Of a stretch of 64,000 bases of DNA, positions 25,553 through 35,125 are shown one piece after another. The position numbers and the translations under genes were made by a program. Below the pieces are notes generated by a model. That model saw only the letters and a program-made list of their open reading frames with translations. It did no database searches and was not told where the DNA came from. Source of the DNA: Fidelibacterota bacterium. GTDB taxonomy: Bacteria > Fidelibacterota > Marinisomatia > SCGC-AAA003-L08 > TS1B11. Within the stretch, counting starts at the first letter, position 1. Every line of letters starts with the position of its first letter. Where the stretch lies: positions 1,982,176-2,046,175 of the forward strand of contig CP070638.1 of assembly GCA_020354025.1 (NCBI GenBank). Reading direction: 5' to 3'.

Positions 25553-27880
25553 GTGATCGTTGTTGTTGCGGTCGTCCTGGCCGGGTACTTCCTTGGATCA
25601 TGGGGTAAGCGGAGCCCCTGGCAGGTCACCATAGCAACCGGCACACCGGGTGGGACTTATTCCACCTTAGGTGAGGAATTCGCTCGGATTCTCGAAGGAC
25701 TTCCAGAAGCCCCTATTGATACAGCCAAAGCCATTCCGACGAGCGCATCAGTCAAGAATATCGAACTACTGGCCAAGGACAGTGTCGATATCGGCTTCGT
25801 TATGAAACCGGCGATAAGCAACGCCATGGTTGATCAACTGGCGAAGCTTAGCGTTCTGGCTCGTATCTACATGGATGTTGTCCAGATCGTGGTACGCAAA
25901 GACGCTGGCATCTATAGCCTGAGAGATTTAAATGCAAAGAAGGTTTATGTCGGTAAGGAAGGTAGTGGCACAAAAATCGTCGCCGAGAAAATACTTGATT
26001 CTCTTCGGGTCTCCCCCTCGATAAAGGTAAAAGAAGGGAGTTATAGGGAGGCATCCCGAATGCTCGTAAGCGAAGAGCTCGATGCAGCCTTCTTCGTTGC
26101 GGGCACGCCTACCGAGGCGGTGAAGATGGCTCTCGGATCAGGGAGATGCGATCTCCTGGATCTGGGGGATATCCGCGACAGAATAATAGAGAGCATCCCC
26201 GATCTTAATACATCGGATATTCCGGTCAACTCCTATGAGAACCAGACCAAGAAAGTGCGGACAATCAGTGCCGATACGTTCTTGCTATGCAGGAAGAATC
26301 TCGACGTTAATAAGGTGTTTCTAATCGAGGATGCTCTGTTCAACAACCTAGACCAGCTCCTGATAGCGCATGCAAAAGCTCAGGACATACACCTTGACTC
26401 CGCTTTCGTTGGTTTACCAGAGGAGATTGAGCTCCATAAGGGCGCTTCCAGATTTCAAAAGGAAGTGGAAAAGAAACTGCTCATCCTGACAGGCGCCCTC
26501 GGCGGGAAATACTATCTCCTCGGGAAGACAATTAAATCGCTGCTCGAGCCTTATGGGATTCACACGAGAGTGAGTCATTCAGATGGATCAAGGGAAAACT
26601 TGAAGGTGCTTAGAGAGAGAGACCCCCAAACGAACCCCACTCTCGCTATCCTCCAGTATGACGTTGCGCTTGCTTCTCTAGGAGACCCGGAGCATGTTTA
26701 TGGGGTGCCGCTCCCTGAGGGTACCGACATACCTAAAGTAAGGGACATGAGGCGGATCGCAACACTTCACCAAGAAACGGTCCATATCATGGTTCGTAGG
26801 GACAAGCTCACTCATGAAAAGGAATCACAACCGACTTTAGAGGCACTAAAGAATCTTCGTGTCTGTCTCGGGCCCGAGGGCAGCGGGACCCGGATTCTGG
26901 CCAATGCCATACTTACTCATCATGATATCATCCCGAAATCCCGGATTCTCCTCCCAGTAGCGGACATGGTCGATAGGATCCACAGTGAAGAAATCGACGC
27001 CGGATTCTTCGTCAGCTATGTACCCAGCATCGCGGTTAAGACAATTCTCGACAACGTGGAGATTAAACTTTTGTCCATCACCCCCAAGAAGATTGTAAAT
27101 ATGGTCGGCCCGGCTTTAGATATGACCGAAATCCCTCAACACGAATACGCATGCCAATTAGAAGGTGAAACTGTTGTCAAGACGATTGAAACAAAAGCAG
27201 TGTTGGTGGCCAGGGAAAACATGCCCCAAGTCGAAAAGGTCACAATGGCAATTTTCGAGGGGGAGGCTTTCCTAGACATCGATGGGGGAGTGGAAACCAT
27301 GAAGGAAGATCTTCCCTCAATCCATCTCCATCCGGATGCAAGAAAGTATTACCAGAAAGCCGGTTATCTTCCATCAAAACCTCCTATCAACTGGCTTCAG
27401 CGGGTGTGGTATATCCTGACAAGCACGGTGATCATCATTGGAGGTGCTAAAAGCCTAGTGGAGTGGCGGCGCCACCGGAGCCGGAACGGGATCGGTCGGA
27501 AAATACTCGATATCGAGATCACGCCGGAGGCGGGCGCAAAGGAGCTGGAAGCGCTCATGAACATCCGCCAGAATATCCTGGAGCGGGTGCAATTGCGGTG
27601 GTGGATGAGAGGGGAACTGAATAAGGGACGGTGGCAGTACCTGGACGACCTGATTGAAAGGCGTATCCGCATCATGAGAGATAATCTGGTTAAGGAGGTC
27701 TTGAAAGAAATCTATGCCGTTAAGGAAGATGCTGCGCTGGACAGTGCCGCCAGACTTGAAGGCTACGATGCCCTTGAAGTACACATCAGGGATTATTTCG
27801 AGAAGGGAGAGTTAGATAAATCGGGATACGAATTCCTTATTGGTATTTTTGAGAATCTGAAAACGGTGGAACTCAGTTGA
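25553..27880 (+). CDS. Membrane-anchored protein with two tandem TAXI solute-binding domains
   Basis: 775 residues from GTG 25553. An N-terminal hydrophobic anchor leads into a first TAXI (TRAP-associated extracytoplasmic solute-binding) domain (~18-290: ATGTPGGTYSTLGEE, VVRKDAGIYSLRDLNAKKV, GKEGSGT). A second diverged TAXI domain follows (~305-600: LTGALGGKYYLLGK, MVRRDK, GPEGSGTR), then a transmembrane helix (~617-637) and a ~138-residue charged, helical cytoplasmic tail. The true start is probably upstream: the same frame is open from 25484, reads KILKRHFTLAAAG before the GTG, and GAGGG at 25502 stands before ATA codons at 25511 and 25517, with no ATG, GTG or TTG there. No TRAP permease is adjacent, so ligand sensing is an alternative to transport. 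Confidence 0.8.
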   Translation: MIVVVAVVLAGYFLGSWGKRSPWQVTIATGTPGGTYSTLGEEFARILEGLPEAPIDTAKAIPTSASVKNIELLAKDSVDIGFVMKPAISNAMVDQLAKLSVLARIYMDVVQIVVRKDAGIYSLRDLNAKKVYVGKEGSGTKIVAEKILDSLRVSPSIKVKEGSYREASRMLVSEELDAAFFVAGTPTEAVKMALGSGRCDLLDLGDIRDRIIESIPDLNTSDIPVNSYENQTKKVRTISADTFLLCRKNLDVNKVFLIEDALFNNLDQLLIAHAKAQDIHLDSAFVGLPEEIELHKGASRFQKEVEKKLLILTGALGGKYYLLGKTIKSLLEPYGIHTRVSHSDGSRENLKVLRERDPQTNPTLAILQYDVALASLGDPEHVYGVPLPEGTDIPKVRDMRRIATLHQETVHIMVRRDKLTHEKESQPTLEALKNLRVCLGPEGSGTRILANAILTHHDIIPKSRILLPVADMVDRIHSEEIDAGFFVSYVPSIAVKTILDNVEIKLLSITPKKIVNMVGPALDMTEIPQHEYACQLEGETVVKTIETKAVLVARENMPQVEKVTMAIFEGEAFLDIDGGVETMKEDLPSIHLHPDARKYYQKAGYLPSKPPINWLQRVWYILTSTVIIIGGAKSLVEWRRHRSRNGIGRKILDIEITPEAGAKELEALMNIRQNILERVQLRWWMRGELNKGRWQYLDDLIERRIRIMRDNLVKEVLKEIYAVKEDAALDSAARLEGYDALEVHIRDYFEKGELDKSGYEFLIGIFENLKTVELS

Positions 27881-27901
27881 TGAATGTATGTTTTCTCTAT
27901 G

Positions 27902-28726
27902 CTAGAATGTGTATGTCAGCCCACTGGTGAGCTCAACATCGTACTTTTTTATGCCTTTTTCCAGACCATCCTTTTCAATAACGATAGGAGGCTCATTGTC
28001 GTAGCGTGTGCTGAGCTTGATGGTAGCCGATAGCTTCCCGGCAAGTGTGAAGGCGAGGTGCCCATCAAGTAACACCCGGAAGTCTTTCGGGCGCCTTACA
28101 TCCGGCTGAAAGTAGGTGGTAAGCTGAAGCAGGACCCGCTCATCCGGTGTCCATCCGAGAGTCACATAGTTGGTGGAGCGCGATAGATCCTTCAAAGCGT
28201 CAGTGGGGTCCTTTGTATTCCTGATACGTTCCCGCTCCCACATAAAGCCAGTACCGGTGTGAACCTGAAGGCTTGGTGCTTCTTTTTCGCCCATCCTTTC
28301 TTCCAGCCATCTAACCCGCAGACCGCCACCGGCCAGCCTCCGATCCTTCAGGCGGATAAAGTCGTTATACTCCCACTGTAAAAATCCCTCAACGAAAAGG
28401 CGGCCTCGTAGGGATTGTGTCCGCCGCAGGTGGGCGAATCCCTTATTAACGAAGTATTCCTCTATCAGGCTGCCCTGCTGGAAGCTGCTCGTCAGGAATG
28501 AATGGACGGCCCCTTTCAGGTAGTCAAACCGAAGACCGGTTCTAACCCTTGTGTGACTGGAATTACCAGCCAGCATACTGAAATCCAGATTCAGATTCGT
28601 ATGCAACCCCGGCGTAAGGTCTGCCTTACGCATGGGCTCGATGGCCACCTGGCCATAAAGAAGGCTTCCCAGGGCGAATATTACCAGAGACAGGTTGGCT
28701 GTTGAAAAGTCACTGTTCGTGACCAT
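27902..28726 (-). CDS. DUF481-type outer-membrane beta-barrel protein
   Basis: A 274-residue exported protein with a signal peptide (cleavage near GSLLYGQ, ~25) followed by alternating beta strands across the whole length and a terminal strand ending in LTYTF, an outer-membrane barrel signature. The pattern (NLNLDFSMLAGNSSHTRVRTG, GLRFDYLKG, DGHLAFTLAGKLSATIKLSTRYDNEPP) matches DUF481/YdiY-like salt-induced outer-membrane proteins. GAGGAG lies seven bases before the ATG. It is convergent with the TAXI-domain gene, the stops being 22 bases apart. Function not established. Confidence 0.75.
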   Translation of the reverse strand: MVTNSDFSTANLSLVIFALGSLLYGQVAIEPMRKADLTPGLHTNLNLDFSMLAGNSSHTRVRTGLRFDYLKGAVHSFLTSSFQQGSLIEEYFVNKGFAHLRRTQSLRGRLFVEGFLQWEYNDFIRLKDRRLAGGGLRVRWLEERMGEKEAPSLQVHTGTGFMWERERIRNTKDPTDALKDLSRSTNYVTLGWTPDERVLLQLTTYFQPDVRRPKDFRVLLDGHLAFTLAGKLSATIKLSTRYDNEPPIVIEKDGLEKGIKKYDVELTSGLTYTF

Positions 28727-29018
28727 AGCAACTCCTCGAAAGTGAAATTGTTTTGCCTGTGGTAGCCCTACAATAGGATGACTGCCACTAGTGCATATAT
28801 AGTATGTTATTATAACTTAATCACCATACCGCTATTATGTGACCATTTGCTGTAAAGTTGATTCGGCAGCTCAATGAATTCGTTTCTTCTTGCTAATCCC
28901 AGTACAATATCTTGTAGCCATGCTGCACAGCTATGCACCATCCTGAAAAGTCGTTCCCTTCGGCCTGCTCGACGGGTAACTTTTCCCTTCGGAAAATGCG
29001 CTTCTATTACCATTTATC

Positions 29019-30404
29019 ATGACCATTGCCAAGGACACTCCAGCTATCCGTCAGGTGAGCTTTAATACCCTGGGCTGTAAGCTCAACCAGGCCGAGACCG
29101 ACGCCATTGCGACCCTGTTCCGTCGGCGAGGCTGGCAGGTAGTGCCTTTTCGCCAGGAGTCGGACCTTACCGTCATCAACACCTGCACGGTCACCGGTGA
29201 GGCCGATGCCAAGAGCCGCCAGGCCATCAGGCAGGCTATCCGCCGAGCGGCCAGGACCTCGCCCCAAGGGAAGGTTGTAGTCGCGGGATGTTATAGCCAG
29301 ATAAGGCCGGAGGAGGCGGCATCTTTTGAGGGAGTCGACTTGGTGCTGGGTACTCGCGAGAAGTGGCGTATTCTGGATCTGCTGGAACAGATTGAGGGGA
29401 ACGGACCTGACCTGCCTCTGATTCATGTGGGCAATATTGGCGTGGCGGAGACCTACGATGAAGCCCCTTTGGTCTCTGCTCCAATTCCTTCTGGATGCCG
29501 GACAGGCCGCACCCGGGCTTTCCTGAAGGTGCAGGAGGGATGCGATTACCACTGCAGTTACTGCATCGTTCCCGCAGCCCGGGGCTTAGGCCGCAGCCGC
29601 CCCCTGGAGAGTTGCCTGGAAGAAGTCTGCCGTTTGGTTGCCGAGGGCTACCGTGAGGTTGTGCTGACGGGCGTAAATATTGGGACGTGGCAGGAGAAAG
29701 GCCTGCGCTTCAACGACCTGCTGGCAGCTATGAGCAGGGTGGACGGGCTGCGGCGTATCCGGGTGAGCTCTATTGAACCAAACCTACTCACCGATGAGAT
29801 TATCCGGCTGGTGGCCGAGCGGGAGAACATCGCACCGCACTTCCACGTACCCCTGCAGCACGCCTCTGATCGGGTGCTTAAGGCCATGCGCCGCCGGTAC
29901 TGCATTGCCGATTACCGAGCGGTGTTGGAGCGGATAGTGACGGCCATTCCAGATGCGGCCATCGGAGCTGACGTCATGGTGGGCTTCCCTGGCGAGACGG
30001 AGAAGGACTTCCGGCAGCTGGCCGGGACGTTGACCGATCTGCCGCTGACCTACCACCATATCTTCCGTTACTCGGAGCGTAGTAGTACTGCAGCGTCCCA
30101 TATAATCGGCGCCGTGGATCCGGTAGTGCGCAAGGAGCGCAGTGCCGTCCTGCGGGAGATCAGCCGGCAGCGGCGGCGGCAAGTAGCCCGGCGATCCATC
30201 GGCCAGACCCGGCAGGTCCATTTCGAACGCCCCGACGGGAACGGCAGCTGGGAAGGCCTGACTGATAATTACCTGCGGGTGAAAGTACCCGTCCCGATGG
30301 CCTTGGACGATCCATTCCAACCGGTGCAGTTGACCGGGTACGGTAATTCCGCTCTCCTGGGCAGGCTGTCCCGACCGGCCGGAATCCCTGAGGGGGCGTC
30401 GTGA
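29019..30404 (+). CDS. mtaB: tRNA (N6-L-threonylcarbamoyladenosine37-C2) methylthiotransferase
   Basis: A 461-residue radical-SAM enzyme that converts t6A37 to ms2t6A37 in tRNAs reading ANN codons. The N-terminal methylthiotransferase domain has its three cluster cysteines (C20 in TLGCKLNQ, C56 in NTCTVTG, C91 in AGCYSQ). The radical SAM triad is C175, C179 and C182. The family hallmarks GVNIGTW, SSIEP, HVPLQHASD and DVMVGFPGE follow, with a C-terminal TRAM-like segment. It overlaps the deoxynucleoside kinase gene by 4 bases. Confidence 0.93.
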   Translation: MTIAKDTPAIRQVSFNTLGCKLNQAETDAIATLFRRRGWQVVPFRQESDLTVINTCTVTGEADAKSRQAIRQAIRRAARTSPQGKVVVAGCYSQIRPEEAASFEGVDLVLGTREKWRILDLLEQIEGNGPDLPLIHVGNIGVAETYDEAPLVSAPIPSGCRTGRTRAFLKVQEGCDYHCSYCIVPAARGLGRSRPLESCLEEVCRLVAEGYREVVLTGVNIGTWQEKGLRFNDLLAAMSRVDGLRRIRVSSIEPNLLTDEIIRLVAERENIAPHFHVPLQHASDRVLKAMRRRYCIADYRAVLERIVTAIPDAAIGADVMVGFPGETEKDFRQLAGTLTDLPLTYHHIFRYSERSSTAASHIIGAVDPVVRKERSAVLREISRQRRRQVARRSIGQTRQVHFERPDGNGSWEGLTDNYLRVKVPVPMALDDPFQPVQLTGYGNSALLGRLSRPAGIPEGAS

Positions 30405-31042
30405 AAGGATTTATTGGTGTCGCTGGGAACATTGGAGTGGGGAAGACTACCTTCACCGACATCCTCGCCGACCACTTCGGCTGGAAGCCGTTTTATGAGT
30501 CGGTCATCGATAATCCTTACCTGTCCGATTTCTACCGGGACATGGGCCGTTGGAGCTTCCACCTGCAGGTTTACTTCCTGCATCACCGCTTCCGTTCGCA
30601 CGTGGAAATGTCGAAACATAACGGCGGGGCGGTTCAGGACCGTACCATCTACGAAGATGTGGAGATTTTCGCCCGCAACCTATATGAAATGGGGCATATG
30701 TCTAAGCGGGACTGGGCAAACTATCGTAGCCTATTCGATATCATGACCGCTTTTCTGGAGAAACCTGACCTGATTATTTGCCTGCAGGCCTCAACCGACA
30801 GCCTTCTATCCCGCATAAAAAGCCGTGATCGTACCTACGAACGCTACATTGCTCCGGAGTACCTGCACCGCCTCAACATTTTCTATGGGCGATGGATTGA
30901 GCAGATCAGGGATACCGAACCGATACTGGTGGTGGACACTGACGGGTTTAATATCTTTCGTGATAATGACCGGCTAGAAGAGGTCATCGCCGAGGTCCGT
31001 CAACGGTTGCCGAAAGGAATAGTCAGCAATGAAGTACGGTAA
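30401..31042 (+). CDS. Deoxynucleoside kinase (dAK/dCK type)
   Basis: A 213-residue nucleoside salvage kinase. The P-loop GNIGVGKTT lies at 9-17. WKPFYESVIDNPYLSDFY (~28-45) holds the conserved substrate-site glutamate, FHLQVYFLHHRF (~53-64) is the helix lining the base pocket, QDRTIYED (~78) is the DRS-type element, and SRIKSRDRTYER is the lid. It starts with GTG overlapping the mtaB stop by 4 bases, so the pair is translationally coupled. The base preference cannot be read. Confidence 0.9.
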   Translation: MKGFIGVAGNIGVGKTTFTDILADHFGWKPFYESVIDNPYLSDFYRDMGRWSFHLQVYFLHHRFRSHVEMSKHNGGAVQDRTIYEDVEIFARNLYEMGHMSKRDWANYRSLFDIMTAFLEKPDLIICLQASTDSLLSRIKSRDRTYERYIAPEYLHRLNIFYGRWIEQIRDTEPILVVDTDGFNIFRDNDRLEEVIAEVRQRLPKGIVSNEVR

Positions 31043-31094
31043 GTGGAGTTTTAGGCGGCGTAAATTCGGAGAATAATAAGGACTATAAAAGCGT

Positions 31095-31730
31095 ATGAAA
31101 CAGCTGGCCATATTCGTTTCTGGCCGAGGGTCAAATTTTCGGGAAATCCACGCTGCGGCTAAGTCGGGCGATATCCCTGCAAACGTGGCACTAGTGGTGA
31201 CTGACAAAATCCAGTGCCCGGCAGCCGATTACGCCCGTGATGAGGGTATCGAGGTTGTACATTACCCAGCCCCGAATGTGGGACCCCCGGCGCTTCTGCG
31301 GGCGCTTGAGCAGGCCGATATTGATTATATCGTACTGGCTGGCTACCTGAAACTGGTTCCTTCCGAGGTAGTTCAGGCCTTTCCCCAGGCCATGCTGAAC
31401 ATCCATCCGGCCTTACTACCGGCTTTCGGCGGTAAAGGGTATTACGGCCGCCGGGTACACGAGGCGGTCATCGCATCGGGGGCCAAGGTATCCGGCGTGT
31501 CGGTGCACTTCGTGGATGAGGAGTACGACCACGGCCCCATAGTGGCACAGGTGGTGGTATCAGTACAGCCAGATGATACGCCCGACACCCTGGCTAAGCG
31601 GGTACTTAAGCAGGAGCACAAACTATACTCCAGGGTTGTGGCCGCCCTGTGCCGTGGGGAGGTACACTGGCGTGAGGACGGGGTGCCGTATGTTGAGCCA
31701 CCAATCATGCTGCAAGATATAACAAAATAA
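31095..31730 (+). CDS. purN: Phosphoribosylglycinamide formyltransferase
   Basis: A 211-residue GART enzyme, third step of purine synthesis, using 10-formyltetrahydrofolate. The N-terminal FVSGRGSNFREI binds GAR phosphate. LAGYLKLVP, the catalytic NIHPALLPAFGG (Asn and His) and the aspartate in VHFVDEEYDHGPIVAQ are all present. It is followed 10 bases later by purH, which carries the later formyl transfer step, so the two are co-transcribed. Confidence 0.94.
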   Translation: MKQLAIFVSGRGSNFREIHAAAKSGDIPANVALVVTDKIQCPAADYARDEGIEVVHYPAPNVGPPALLRALEQADIDYIVLAGYLKLVPSEVVQAFPQAMLNIHPALLPAFGGKGYYGRRVHEAVIASGAKVSGVSVHFVDEEYDHGPIVAQVVVSVQPDDTPDTLAKRVLKQEHKLYSRVVAALCRGEVHWREDGVPYVEPPIMLQDITK

Positions 31731-31740
31731 TGGAACGGTT

Positions 31741-33264
31741 TTGAAACGCGCCTTCATCAGTGTCTGGGACAAATCGGGTCTAGAAGAGCTAGCCCGGTTT
31801 CTACACAAACATAATTTCTCCATTACCTCCAGCGGTGGCACTGCCCGGGAGCTCGAGGGTTGGGACATCCCGGTGACCAGGATCGAGGGAATCACTGGCC
31901 AGCCGGCCATGATGGACGGGCGGGTGAAGACAACGGACCTCCGCATCTTCGGTCCTATCCTAGCCGACCGGGATAAACCGGAGCATATGCAGGACCTGGA
32001 ACATCTGGGGCAGCAGCCCATTGATCTGGTAGTGGTCAACCTGTATCCTTTTACTGAGATGCTTCAAAAGGATCTTTCCCGGGACGAGATGGTGGAGTAT
32101 ATCGACATTGGCGGGCCTAGCCTGCTCCGAGCAGCGGCCAAGAACTTCCGCCATGTAGTGGTCCTGTGCCGGCCGGGGCAGTATGCCGATTTCCAGCAGC
32201 TCTATGAAGAGTATGGGGACGATATTCCCCTGGATCAGCGCCAGGCACTGGCGGCGGAAGTCTTTCGGCATACCACCACCTACGACGGGGTAATCGGTGA
32301 ATTTTTCTCTCCCGCCCAGGAAAGCCTGCCCACCAGCATCAGCATCCAGGCGGAGATCCACCAACCGCTGCGGTATGGTGAGAATCCCCACCAGCAGGCT
32401 GGTTTCTACCTGGGACCGGGACAGGCACCGCTCTGGCAGCAGCTGCACGGGAAGGAGCTCTCCTTTAATAACTATGCCGACCTGGAAACGGCCAACCATA
32501 TTGTATCAGGATTTGACCAGGCGGCGGCGGTTATCGTCAAGCACGCTAATCCCTGCGGTTTCGGTGTCGGCAAGACGCCGGAACAGGCTTACCGCAGGGC
32601 CTTGTCCACCGATCCCATGAGCAGCTTCGGGGGAATTGTGGGATTAAATCGCCCAGTGGATGAGGAGACAGCAGAGGCCTTGGCTGAGATCTTCCTTGAG
32701 TGTATCATCGCGCCAGTGTTCGCTCCTGAAGCGTTAACCCGATTGACCAGAAAGAAGAACCTGCGCCTGCTGGAAATCGTCAAAGGGCAGCAATCTCTGC
32801 CAGGCCTAGAGGTACGGACAGTGGCGGGCGGCTATCTTGTTCAGGAAGCGGACAGCTTCCAAGGTGAAGCAGGCTGGGAGGAGGTGACCGAACGAAAACC
32901 TTCCCAGGATGAGATGCAGGCCCTGCGCCTAGGCTGGAAATTGGTTAGATTCGTGAAGTCAAATGCTATTGTTTTTACCAGCCTTGAGCAGCTATTGGGT
33001 ATCGGTGCCGGCCAGATGTCGCGGGTGGATGCCGTATTATTAGCTGGTATGAAGGCGGCACAGGCAAATCTCGATCTCGAGGGTGCTGCCATGGCTTCGG
33101 ACGCTTTCTTCCCCTTTCCGGATGGATTGGATGAGGCAGCGCGGCTAGGAATATCGGCGGTAATCCAACCCGGGGGAAGCATCCGCGATGAGGAAGTGAT
33201 CGCAGCAGCCGATAAGCATAACGTGGCCATGATCTTTACACACACACGACATTTCAGACACTAA
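31741..33264 (+). CDS. purH: Bifunctional AICAR formyltransferase / IMP cyclohydrolase with altered cyclohydrolase loop
   Basis: A 507-residue enzyme for the last two steps of IMP synthesis. The N-terminal IMP cyclohydrolase half begins FISVWDKSGLEELARFL and keeps the phosphate-binding SSGGTA and DGRVKT elements, but the normally near-invariant TLHPxxHGGIL that follows is here TTDLRIFGPIL (~66-76). The AICAR transformylase half is normal, with LRYGENPHQQAGFY, the catalytic KHANPCG and FGGIVGLNR. It starts with TTG. Neighbouring residues are in frame and conserved, so this is a substitution cluster and not a frameshift. Cyclohydrolase activity may be changed. Confidence 0.93.
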   Translation: MKRAFISVWDKSGLEELARFLHKHNFSITSSGGTARELEGWDIPVTRIEGITGQPAMMDGRVKTTDLRIFGPILADRDKPEHMQDLEHLGQQPIDLVVVNLYPFTEMLQKDLSRDEMVEYIDIGGPSLLRAAAKNFRHVVVLCRPGQYADFQQLYEEYGDDIPLDQRQALAAEVFRHTTTYDGVIGEFFSPAQESLPTSISIQAEIHQPLRYGENPHQQAGFYLGPGQAPLWQQLHGKELSFNNYADLETANHIVSGFDQAAAVIVKHANPCGFGVGKTPEQAYRRALSTDPMSSFGGIVGLNRPVDEETAEALAEIFLECIIAPVFAPEALTRLTRKKNLRLLEIVKGQQSLPGLEVRTVAGGYLVQEADSFQGEAGWEEVTERKPSQDEMQALRLGWKLVRFVKSNAIVFTSLEQLLGIGAGQMSRVDAVLLAGMKAAQANLDLEGAAMASDAFFPFPDGLDEAARLGISAVIQPGGSIRDEEVIAAADKHNVAMIFTHTRHFRH

Positions 33265-33277
33265 GGACAATAATCTG

Positions 33278-34309
33278 ATGCCAAGAGATGCCCGCTTAAA
33301 ATTGAATTATTCCAACTTGTTATCGAAGGACATTGCCATTGATCTGGGCACTGCCAACACTCTTATCTGGGTAAAAGGCAGGGGGATCATGATCAATGAG
33401 CCTTCCATTGTGGCCAGGATGGTGAACAGCGACAAGATCGTAGCCGTGGGGATCGAGGCCCAGGATATGCTCGGGAAGACCCACCATAACCTTGAGACCA
33501 TCAGGCCACTGAAGGATGGTGTCATTGCCGACTTCCAGATGGCCGATGAGATGATTCAGGGGTTTGTTCGCAAAATGCACCTGAGCCGGATTGCTCGTCC
33601 CCGAATGGTGATCTGTATCCCTTCGGGCGTTACACCAGTGGAGCAACGCGCCGTTCGGGAGTCGGCGGAACGTGCAAATGCCAGGGAAGTGCACCTTATT
33701 GAGGAGCCAGTGGCGGCGGCTATCGGCATCGGTTTGGACATTGCCAAACCGGTTGGAAACATGATCGTCGATATTGGCGGTGGTACTACTGAGATCGCAA
33801 TAATTGCCCTCAACGGGGTTGTCGCCATGGAGGCCATTCGTGTTGCCGGTGACGAAATGGATGCCGCCATTGTCGATTGGTTCCATAATGAACACAAGAT
33901 GGAAGTCGGCTACCGAACAGCTGAGAGAATCAAATGCAGTGTTGGCGCCGGCATATCAGCCGGCAACTCCAGGATACTGGTCAAGGGTCGGGACCTGGTT
34001 TCTGGAATTCCCAAGACTATCAGCGTCTCTGCAGACGAGATCAGGAAGGCTCTGTCCGATACCCTGTTTCAGATTATTAGCGCTATGAAACGGGCGCTGG
34101 AGCGTACTCCACCCGAGCTGAGTTCCGATATCCTGGATCGTGGTATCGTACTCACAGGCGGCGGGTCGATGCTCAAAGGTCTGGACGAGATTTTCCGTGA
34201 AGAGACCAACCTGCCGGTTCACGTGGCGGAAGAGCCCCTCACCAGCGTTGTTATGGGCACAGGGATGGCGCTGGAGAACATCAAGACCTACGCAGCTGTC
34301 CTGTTTTAA
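33278..34309 (+). CDS. mreB: Rod-shape actin-like protein MreB
   Basis: A 343-residue bacterial actin that organises cell-wall elongation at the inner membrane. It has the phosphate-1 loop IAIDLGTANTLIWVKG (~19-34), the VICIPSGVTPVEQRAVRESA segment (~110), the phosphate-2 loop MIVDIGGGTTEIAI (~163) and the adenosine-binding ILDRGIVLTGGGSMLKG (~287). It is the first gene of a contiguous mreB-mreC-mreD-mrdA-rodA run, indicating a rod-shaped cell. Confidence 0.97.
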   Translation: MPRDARLKLNYSNLLSKDIAIDLGTANTLIWVKGRGIMINEPSIVARMVNSDKIVAVGIEAQDMLGKTHHNLETIRPLKDGVIADFQMADEMIQGFVRKMHLSRIARPRMVICIPSGVTPVEQRAVRESAERANAREVHLIEEPVAAAIGIGLDIAKPVGNMIVDIGGGTTEIAIIALNGVVAMEAIRVAGDEMDAAIVDWFHNEHKMEVGYRTAERIKCSVGAGISAGNSRILVKGRDLVSGIPKTISVSADEIRKALSDTLFQIISAMKRALERTPPELSSDILDRGIVLTGGGSMLKGLDEIFREETNLPVHVAEEPLTSVVMGTGMALENIKTYAAVLF

Positions 34310-34327
34310 TCGAGCCCTGGGGAATAC

Positions 34328-35125
34328 GTGCGGAACTTATTTGAGCTCCTTTACTATTTCCGGGAACTGCTCTTGGTACTCCTGGCGGTTCTGGTGTCTC
34401 TAATGCTGCTCCTTACCGGGGAGTCCCGCCAATCCTTTGCCTTGCAGGATCTGTTCACGGGCATGATTGGCATGATGCCGCGTACTAATCTCGGATTTGC
34501 GGATATTATCAGCTACAAGGAAGAAAATCAGGTTCTGCGCCACCGACTAATGCAGTACGCACTGCTCAACGCGGAGTTGGTCGATGCAGCCAGAGAGAAT
34601 GAACGTCTCCGCGACATGCTTCAGTTCACTGAAGAGTCACCCTATGAACTTCAGGTAGCGGAGGTGATTAGCCGTGGAGCATCAAGTATCCTAAGTACCA
34701 TCACCTTGAACGTAGGTACGCGGCACGGTGTGGAGCCCAACTTTCCAGTGCTGGCCCTTAATGGTCTCTTGGGCAAGACGATAAGCGTGGCGCCGAACGC
34801 TTCTATTGTACAGCTCATCACCGATCGAAATTTCCGACTTTCCGTGAAAGTGGGAAGTGAGGGTATCCGGGGCATACTAGTCCCGTTATATGGTCCCTTC
34901 GCTGAGGTAACGGGCATTCCCCTCAATAGTGATGTCAGGCCTGGTGACCAGGTTCTGACCTCCGGCTTCTCGGACATCTATCCCAAAAACCTGCCGGTGG
35001 CGTTGGTGGATGAAGTGGAAGTAACGCCGGGGGAGAATTTCAGCCGTGTCACGGTGCGTATCCAGGCTGAGCCGTCTGAGGCTGAACATGTTTTTATCAT
35101 GATTGATCATGGCCCCGGTACTTAA
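34328..35125 (+). CDS. mreC: Rod-shape-determining protein MreC
   Basis: A 265-residue bitopic protein with an N-terminal membrane helix (ELLLVLLAVLVSLMLLL), a coiled coil (~55-95, with NQVLRHRLMQYALLNAELVDAARENERLR) and the periplasmic double-barrel MreC domain (GTRHGVEPNFPVLALNGLLGKT, RPGDQVLTSGFSDIYPKNLPVAL). It links MreB to PBP2. It starts with GTG 18 bases after mreB and overlaps mreD. Confidence 0.93.
   Translation: MRNLFELLYYFRELLLVLLAVLVSLMLLLTGESRQSFALQDLFTGMIGMMPRTNLGFADIISYKEENQVLRHRLMQYALLNAELVDAARENERLRDMLQFTEESPYELQVAEVISRGASSILSTITLNVGTRHGVEPNFPVLALNGLLGKTISVAPNASIVQLITDRNFRLSVKVGSEGIRGILVPLYGPFAEVTGIPLNSDVRPGDQVLTSGFSDIYPKNLPVALVDEVEVTPGENFSRVTVRIQAEPSEAEHVFIMIDHGPGT

Noticed and set aside
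31741..32000. Frameshift as the cause of the odd PurH loop
   Set aside because: Residues on both sides (DGRVKT before; ILADRDKPEHM after) and some inside (R, I, G) remain in register, so the changes are substitutions in one frame.
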